The notes beneath the pieces were generated by a model that was not told the origin of the DNA, ran no database searches, and saw nothing but the letters and a program-made list of their open reading frames with translations. 9,252 bases of DNA from Pseudomonadota bacterium. GTDB lineage: Bacteria; Desulfobacterota; Desulfobacteria; Desulfobacterales; Desulfobacteraceae. The stretch covers positions 1 through 9,252 of the forward strand of contig JAHJDU010000437.1 in NCBI GenBank assembly GCA_018812385.1. The letters are read 5' to 3'. The position numbers and the translations under genes are program-made. Positions 5,869 to 9,252 of the stretch are shown here, piece by piece (the first letter of the stretch is position 1; every line of letters starts with the position of its first letter).

Positions 5869-7797
5869 TTATAATTCATTTTCTAAAAGCAAGGGTATGG
5901 AAAGTAAAATTTTAGTGCCTTTGCCTGGTTTTGAGAATAGTTCAAAATTGCCACCCAGGTTTTTTATCCGTTCCGAGATACTGTATGTTCCAAATCCGTA
6001 AAAGCTATTGTTTGTAGACTTATTCAAGTCAAATCCAACGCCGGTATCCTGGACTCGTACTAAAATAAAATTTTCATTTGCTGACAGTTCTATTTCCGCA
6101 TCTTTTGAGCCTGAATGCTTTATAATATTAATAATAAGTTCATTGACGGCTCTGTACAAAACAATCTTATATGATTTATTCAGATGAACCGGGTTGTCAA
6201 TGGCGTTGATATATTTAATATCAGCACCATACTTTTCATTACTATCCTCAATTAAAAATCCCAAAGCGATATCAATATCAAAGTCATCTAAAACTGGTGG
6301 GCTAAGCTGATAAATCAATGAACGGATCTCTTTAACTGCCTGCTCAAGGTATCCTTGAATTTGGGCAAGGATTTCCAAATTGACTGGCTCACCTGGTTCC
6401 TGTATGTTTTTGATTTTTGAAATACTTAGGGCAAGGGTTTGGGCCACACTATCATGAAGATCTGCAGCAAATACTTTACGCTCCTTTTCCTCTGCATAAA
6501 TGAGGTGTTCATTTAAGAGTTTCAGTTCATGGGTTTTCTTTCTCAATTCTTCAAAATTTTCTCCAAGCCTGGTTTCCATATATGCAAAAGAGTCAGCCAG
6601 TTGTTTGATTTCATCACCGTGGTTACTTGATACGATAGATCCCAGCAATGGATTGTCTTTTAATGTAAAATCATACTCTGGTAAATCTCTTGCATATTTA
6701 GTCAGCAATTCAAGAGGAAGGGTTATCTTTTTACAGATAAAAAAAGCAAGAACAATTCCAATAAGTGAAATCAGCAAAAAAATCATAGACTGTCTGACAG
6801 CAATAGCAGAACCGGCTCTTAATGACTCATCCTTATCAACAAAAGCTGTAACATACCAGTCCATATATTTATAATAATCGACATAGGCGATCTTGATCAT
6901 TTCCCCCTGGCTCCTATTGATAGATCGATATTCAACATGCATGTCAGGATCTTCAGAGGCTTTTTCCAAATGTTCTTGAATTGATTTGTTAAGGGTAATC
7001 CCAGCAGGGTTTAAATCAATATTTTTTAAATTAGATGTGTGGATGATTACTTTTCCATGGCTGTCAAAAATAAGAACACCACCGATTTTGTTTAGACTCA
7101 CCTGGCCAAGTATATTGTTTAGTTTAGAAAGGGTATGTTTTTCTTTAGCCAAAGAAATTTTTTCAATATCATGCATATCGTGAGCTGTCCCGATGATCCA
7201 TTTCCAGTGGGGGCAATACAAAAACAACCCTATTTGTTTTACCTGTTTCATATCCTCAAGCCTTGGCCACATAAAGACAGTAAAAACTTTTTCTTCAGTT
7301 TTTATGATTTCTCGGATCAGAGTTAATGCATCTCTTTTCTTGAGGTCTTCAAATCCATACCACTTTTTGCCCACCATTTCTTTGTCTGGATGTGATAATC
7401 CAATTAAATTAAAATCATAAACAAAAAAATAATTGTTATTATTATACCGATATTCCTCTAACCTCTTCAAGAACAGTTCTTTTGCCAATTGTTCTGTTAA
7501 AAGCCCTGTTTTTTGCAGATCATAAAGCAAGCAAGCCTTTGACAGAATACTTGTCCCCACGCCCTCCATAATGGATCGTTGATTGTTTATGGCATTGATC
7601 TCAAAAGATAAGAGATCATTGTATTCAGTATCAATAACCCGTATTGTTGACGTAAGTGTTTCTTTGGCCAGTTTATAATGCTGATCGCTTATTTCTGTTT
7701 GATAATTCTTTGTCGTAATAAATATGAACGTCATTGAAGTGACAGCCATAAGGCCAATAATAAGTGCAAGTATTTTTGATCTTATGGTTTTAAACAT
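5869..7797 (-). CDS. Cache-domain membrane sensor histidine kinase with HAMP and HisKA_3 (NarX/DegS-type)
   Basis: This 642-residue protein has a membrane helix at about 9-29 and a long periplasmic part to about 334 with two Cache-like units. The first includes 'NNYFFVYDFNLIGLSHPD' (121-138) and 'WIIGTAHDMHDIEK'; the second includes 'GGVLIFDSHGKVIIHTS' (239-255) and 'YMDWYVTAFVDKDE'. A second membrane helix is at about 336-355, HAMP at about 356-415, and a HisKA_3 domain with 'ERKVFAADLHDSVAQT', phospho-acceptor H448. 'IYQLSPPVLDD' is at 495-505. The ATPase has N box 'NELIINIIKHS' 552-562, G1 'DTGVGFD' 584-590 and a G2-like 'GFGTYSISERI'. HisKA_3 kinases pair with NarL/LuxR-type regulators, and such a fragment lies two genes upstream (9040-9180). 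The start is supported by GGGAG (7803-7807). The gene follows the binding-protein gene by 39 bases, so the two are probably co-transcribed. It appears complete. Confidence 0.93.
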   Translation of the reverse strand: MFKTIRSKILALIIGLMAVTSMTFIFITTKNYQTEISDQHYKLAKETLTSTIRVIDTEYNDLLSFEINAINNQRSIMEGVGTSILSKACLLYDLQKTGLLTEQLAKELFLKRLEEYRYNNNNYFFVYDFNLIGLSHPDKEMVGKKWYGFEDLKKRDALTLIREIIKTEEKVFTVFMWPRLEDMKQVKQIGLFLYCPHWKWIIGTAHDMHDIEKISLAKEKHTLSKLNNILGQVSLNKIGGVLIFDSHGKVIIHTSNLKNIDLNPAGITLNKSIQEHLEKASEDPDMHVEYRSINRSQGEMIKIAYVDYYKYMDWYVTAFVDKDESLRAGSAIAVRQSMIFLLISLIGIVLAFFICKKITLPLELLTKYARDLPEYDFTLKDNPLLGSIVSSNHGDEIKQLADSFAYMETRLGENFEELRKKTHELKLLNEHLIYAEEKERKVFAADLHDSVAQTLALSISKIKNIQEPGEPVNLEILAQIQGYLEQAVKEIRSLIYQLSPPVLDDFDIDIALGFLIEDSNEKYGADIKYINAIDNPVHLNKSYKIVLYRAVNELIINIIKHSGSKDAEIELSANENFILVRVQDTGVGFDLNKSTNNSFYGFGTYSISERIKNLGGNFELFSKPGKGTKILLSIPLLLENEL

Positions 7798-7836
7798 CTA
7801 TGCTCCCTGATATTGACAAAACTATTGAGAGCATTT

Positions 7837-9003
7837 TCATTTTTCATTTTCAGGTTTTTCAATGGTTTCATGTATTTCAAAGGCACCAGCTAAGATGTCA
7901 AGTGGGAATCGAAACCCGATTTTTTTTGCACTTTCCAGGTTAATTACTATTTTAAGAGGGCTTTCAAATTTCTGGGAAAGATCCCCTGGTTTTGCTCCAT
8001 GCAATATTTTTGCAAAAGTGCCTGTATAGAATTCAGCATCAGCCTTAAAGTCAGACCTGACTTCGCCCATCAAAATACCGTTTTTTATCAAATCATATCT
8101 TGTCTGGGCAAACATCGGCACCTGGTGTTTGAATAAAGGAGACAAAAGTTTTGTGATACTTTTTTTTGACAACCCGGCATAATCCGTGATATATATTGCA
8201 TCAATTTTGGGGGCAAGTTGTTCATGACATCTTATTAATTCAGCTTCTTTATGGGCACTCCCAGGCTTTGCCGGCATTAGGCATTCAATTACCTGGAAGT
8301 CAAGTTCCCGGGATAACTTCAGTACATCTTCCACTGCAGCATAGGATTTTCCATCTGCATTATTCTGATAGGCTAACCCCAGTCTTTTAAAACCAATTAT
8401 TTCATGGAAAAGGCGAAGCTGTCGTTCAGTTTTATTAGGGTCTATCCAGACTTGTATGTGATCAAATCCGGAATCTTCAACACTTTTTATAATGCCTGAT
8501 TGAACTGCATTGGAAACTGATAACACCATGGTGGAAGTGTCATGTTGATTATTTGCAAGGTCTTGGCCGGCCCATGTACCAAAAGCAAGTATTAGATCAA
8601 TATCTTTATCAGTCTTTAATCGGTTTATGATGACAGGTTTTAATCTTTCACGTTCTGCATCATCCCATTCAGAGGTCCAATAGGCATCAGAAGGGAACTC
8701 GAGGTAATCGCTTTGAATTTTTGTGGAAAGAAAGTTCCATAAAGTCCTGGTTTCGTTTTTATCCTGACATTTTGGAATGGGAGCATGCTGTATCCAGCCT
8801 GAATCCATTAAGCTGGCTGTCATAGCTTTTAAAATCGACTGATAATTGGCATAAGGGCCACCTTCAAGATATCCGATGCGCCACTTTTTGCCATTATTTG
8901 TTATGGGCTTTGTTTCGTATGCCTCTTGAGCGCACACATCCATCTGGAACACGGCTAATAAGCACAGGATACCTATTGCGATGGACTTTATTGATCTGTT
9001 CAT
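7837..9003 (-). CDS. Periplasmic ABC_sub_bind-family binding protein, probably a sensor accessory
   Basis: The product is 388 residues with a signal peptide (hydrophobic 8-20, likely cleavage after 'VCA' at 25). The mature protein begins its fold at 'WRIGYLEGGPYANY' (41-54). 'DLILAFGTWAGQDL' (136-149), 'RLGLAYQNN' (207-215), 'IDAIYITDYAGL' (267-278) and the closing 'VINLESAKKIGF' (353-364) fit the PF04392 group of TrpX-like or uncharacterised ABC binding proteins. In that family the ligand is often an aromatic amino acid or similar, but it cannot be read from this sequence. AGGAG (9007-9011) precedes the ATG. No permease or ATPase gene is adjacent; instead it sits between a LuxR regulator fragment and a Cache kinase. 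I infer that it hands ligand to, or modulates, the kinase rather than serving uptake. It appears complete. Confidence 0.88.
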   Translation of the reverse strand: MNRSIKSIAIGILCLLAVFQMDVCAQEAYETKPITNNGKKWRIGYLEGGPYANYQSILKAMTASLMDSGWIQHAPIPKCQDKNETRTLWNFLSTKIQSDYLEFPSDAYWTSEWDDAERERLKPVIINRLKTDKDIDLILAFGTWAGQDLANNQHDTSTMVLSVSNAVQSGIIKSVEDSGFDHIQVWIDPNKTERQLRLFHEIIGFKRLGLAYQNNADGKSYAAVEDVLKLSRELDFQVIECLMPAKPGSAHKEAELIRCHEQLAPKIDAIYITDYAGLSKKSITKLLSPLFKHQVPMFAQTRYDLIKNGILMGEVRSDFKADAEFYTGTFAKILHGAKPGDLSQKFESPLKIVINLESAKKIGFRFPLDILAGAFEIHETIEKPENEK

Positions 9004-9039
9004 TCACTCCTATGGTCTTTTGTTATTAATACTGTGGAA

Positions 9040-9180
9040 TTAAAAATCAGGCGAGGTGATGCCTTCATTTATTGCAAATTTAGTCAGCTCTGCAATATTG
9101 TGAATATTCAGTTTGTTTTTCAAATGTGCCCGGTGAACTTCGACTGTTCTGGCACTGATATTTAATTGTTTCTGTAAAAG
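9040..9180 (-). pseudogene. C-terminal HTH fragment of a NarL/LuxR-family response regulator, cut by an apparent insertion
   Basis: The minus strand reads LLQKQLNISARTVEVHRAHL and ends ...LNIHNIAELTKFAINEGITSPDF, then TAA. 'NISARTVEVHRAHLKNKL' is the recognition helix and following helix of a GerE/LuxR HTH, and 'NIAELTKFAI' is the usual closing helix. The receiver domain, linker and first HTH residues are missing. Upstream of 9180 the frame meets GC-rich hairpin sequence and a TAG at 9217-9219. The native gene would have headed the operon: it ends 36 bases before the binding-protein start, and HisKA_3 kinases such as the one at 5869-7797 use regulators of this class. If the insertion is real, the kinase has probably lost this partner, unless the missing part remains on the far side as a separate piece. 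Confidence 0.8.
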
Positions 9181-9189
9181 GTTTAAACC

Positions 9190-9206
9190 CCCGCCTTGTA
9201 GGCGGG
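9190..9206. repeat. Perfect 7-bp GC-rich stem-loop (loop of 3)
   Basis: cccgcct, tgt, aggcggg. It is immediately followed by a 5-bp stem at 9207-9219 (tagca, ttt, tgcta). There is no T-run on either side, so it is not a rho-independent terminator. It belongs to the putative element end. Confidence 0.9.
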
Positions 9207-9239
9207 TAGCATTTTGCTAGCAGTTGGGTTATAATCCCT

Positions 9240-9252
9240 GGTATGAAATACC
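9240..9252. repeat. Perfect 5-bp stem-loop at the window edge
   Basis: ggtat, gaa, atacc. It is the third compact stem in 63 bases and may extend beyond the window. Confidence 0.7.

Larger units (their letters stand above)
9181..9252 (-). mobile_element. Probable end of an IS200/IS605-like element (continues past the right edge)
   Basis: The regulator homology stops at about 9180 and is replaced by sequence packed with stem-loops: GGTAT-ATACC (9240-9252), TAGCA-TGCTA (9207-9219) and CCCGCCT-AGGCGGG (9190-9206), then GGTTTAAACC at the junction. Subterminal hairpins with a CCCGCC...GGCGGG stem, no terminal inverted repeats and no visible target duplication are typical of IS200/IS605 ends. In minus-strand orientation this would be the right end, the region that in TnpB-bearing elements also encodes the 3' part of the omega RNA. 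No transposase or TnpB residues can be identified in the 72 bases seen, so family and exact boundary are inferred. A REP-like or other hairpin-bearing insertion is an alternative. Confidence 0.5.

Noticed and set aside
9190..9219. GC-rich stem-loops as a rho-independent terminator
   Set aside because: No U-run follows on either strand, and the stems lie upstream of, and abut, the remaining regulator coding sequence.

Overview
The window is AT-rich (roughly 40% GC by eye) and every recognisable gene lies on the minus strand. The gene content is almost entirely signal transduction: PAS sensor kinases, a Cache-domain NarX-type kinase, a GGDEF diguanylate cyclase, a receiver domain and a LuxR-type response-regulator fragment. 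The wording of these proteins (N-terminus MAQKPTYEEL, the linker 'QKMESIGTLAGGIAHDFNN', periplasmic binding domains fused to PAS kinases) is typical of sulfate-reducing Desulfobacterota, probably a member of the Desulfobacterales. That is a judgement from remembered family style; no search was run.

Reading in the direction of transcription (right to left), the right edge (9181-9252) looks like the end of an IS200/IS605-type element, with a compact string of stem-loops. It abuts the C-terminal DNA-binding part of a NarL/LuxR-family response regulator (9040-9180), whose receiver and first HTH residues are not in the window. Next come a periplasmic ABC_sub_bind-type protein (7837-9003) and a Cache-HAMP-HisKA_3 histidine kinase (5869-7797). 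Together these three look like one sensing operon: binding protein, kinase, regulator. A 341-base gap without a convincing gene follows.

The second block starts with a PAS-PAS-GGDEF diguanylate cyclase (4122-5527), whose first 12 codons are separated from the rest by a one-base frame change at an A8 run. Then comes a SBP_bac_3-TM-PAS protein (2752-4020), and then a HisKA-HATPase-receiver protein (1582-2700). The last two are in the same frame, separated only by one TAA and 17 open codons, so they read as one hybrid histidine kinase of about 812 residues split by a stop codon. The third block is a truncated lipoprotein resembling the N-terminus of a dienelactone-hydrolase-like family (1117-1551) and a ZraS/HydH-like sensor kinase that runs off the left edge (1-1054).

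Four of the eight genes carry a lesion or possible recoding signal: an insertion junction, a homopolymer frame change, an in-frame stop and a C-terminal truncation. The neighbourhood is either a decaying sensory island, a region with sequencing errors, or one where some breaks are functional (frameshifting, gene splitting). No transporter permease accompanies either binding protein, which favours sensing over uptake. I saw no rRNA, tRNA, CRISPR array or complete transposase.
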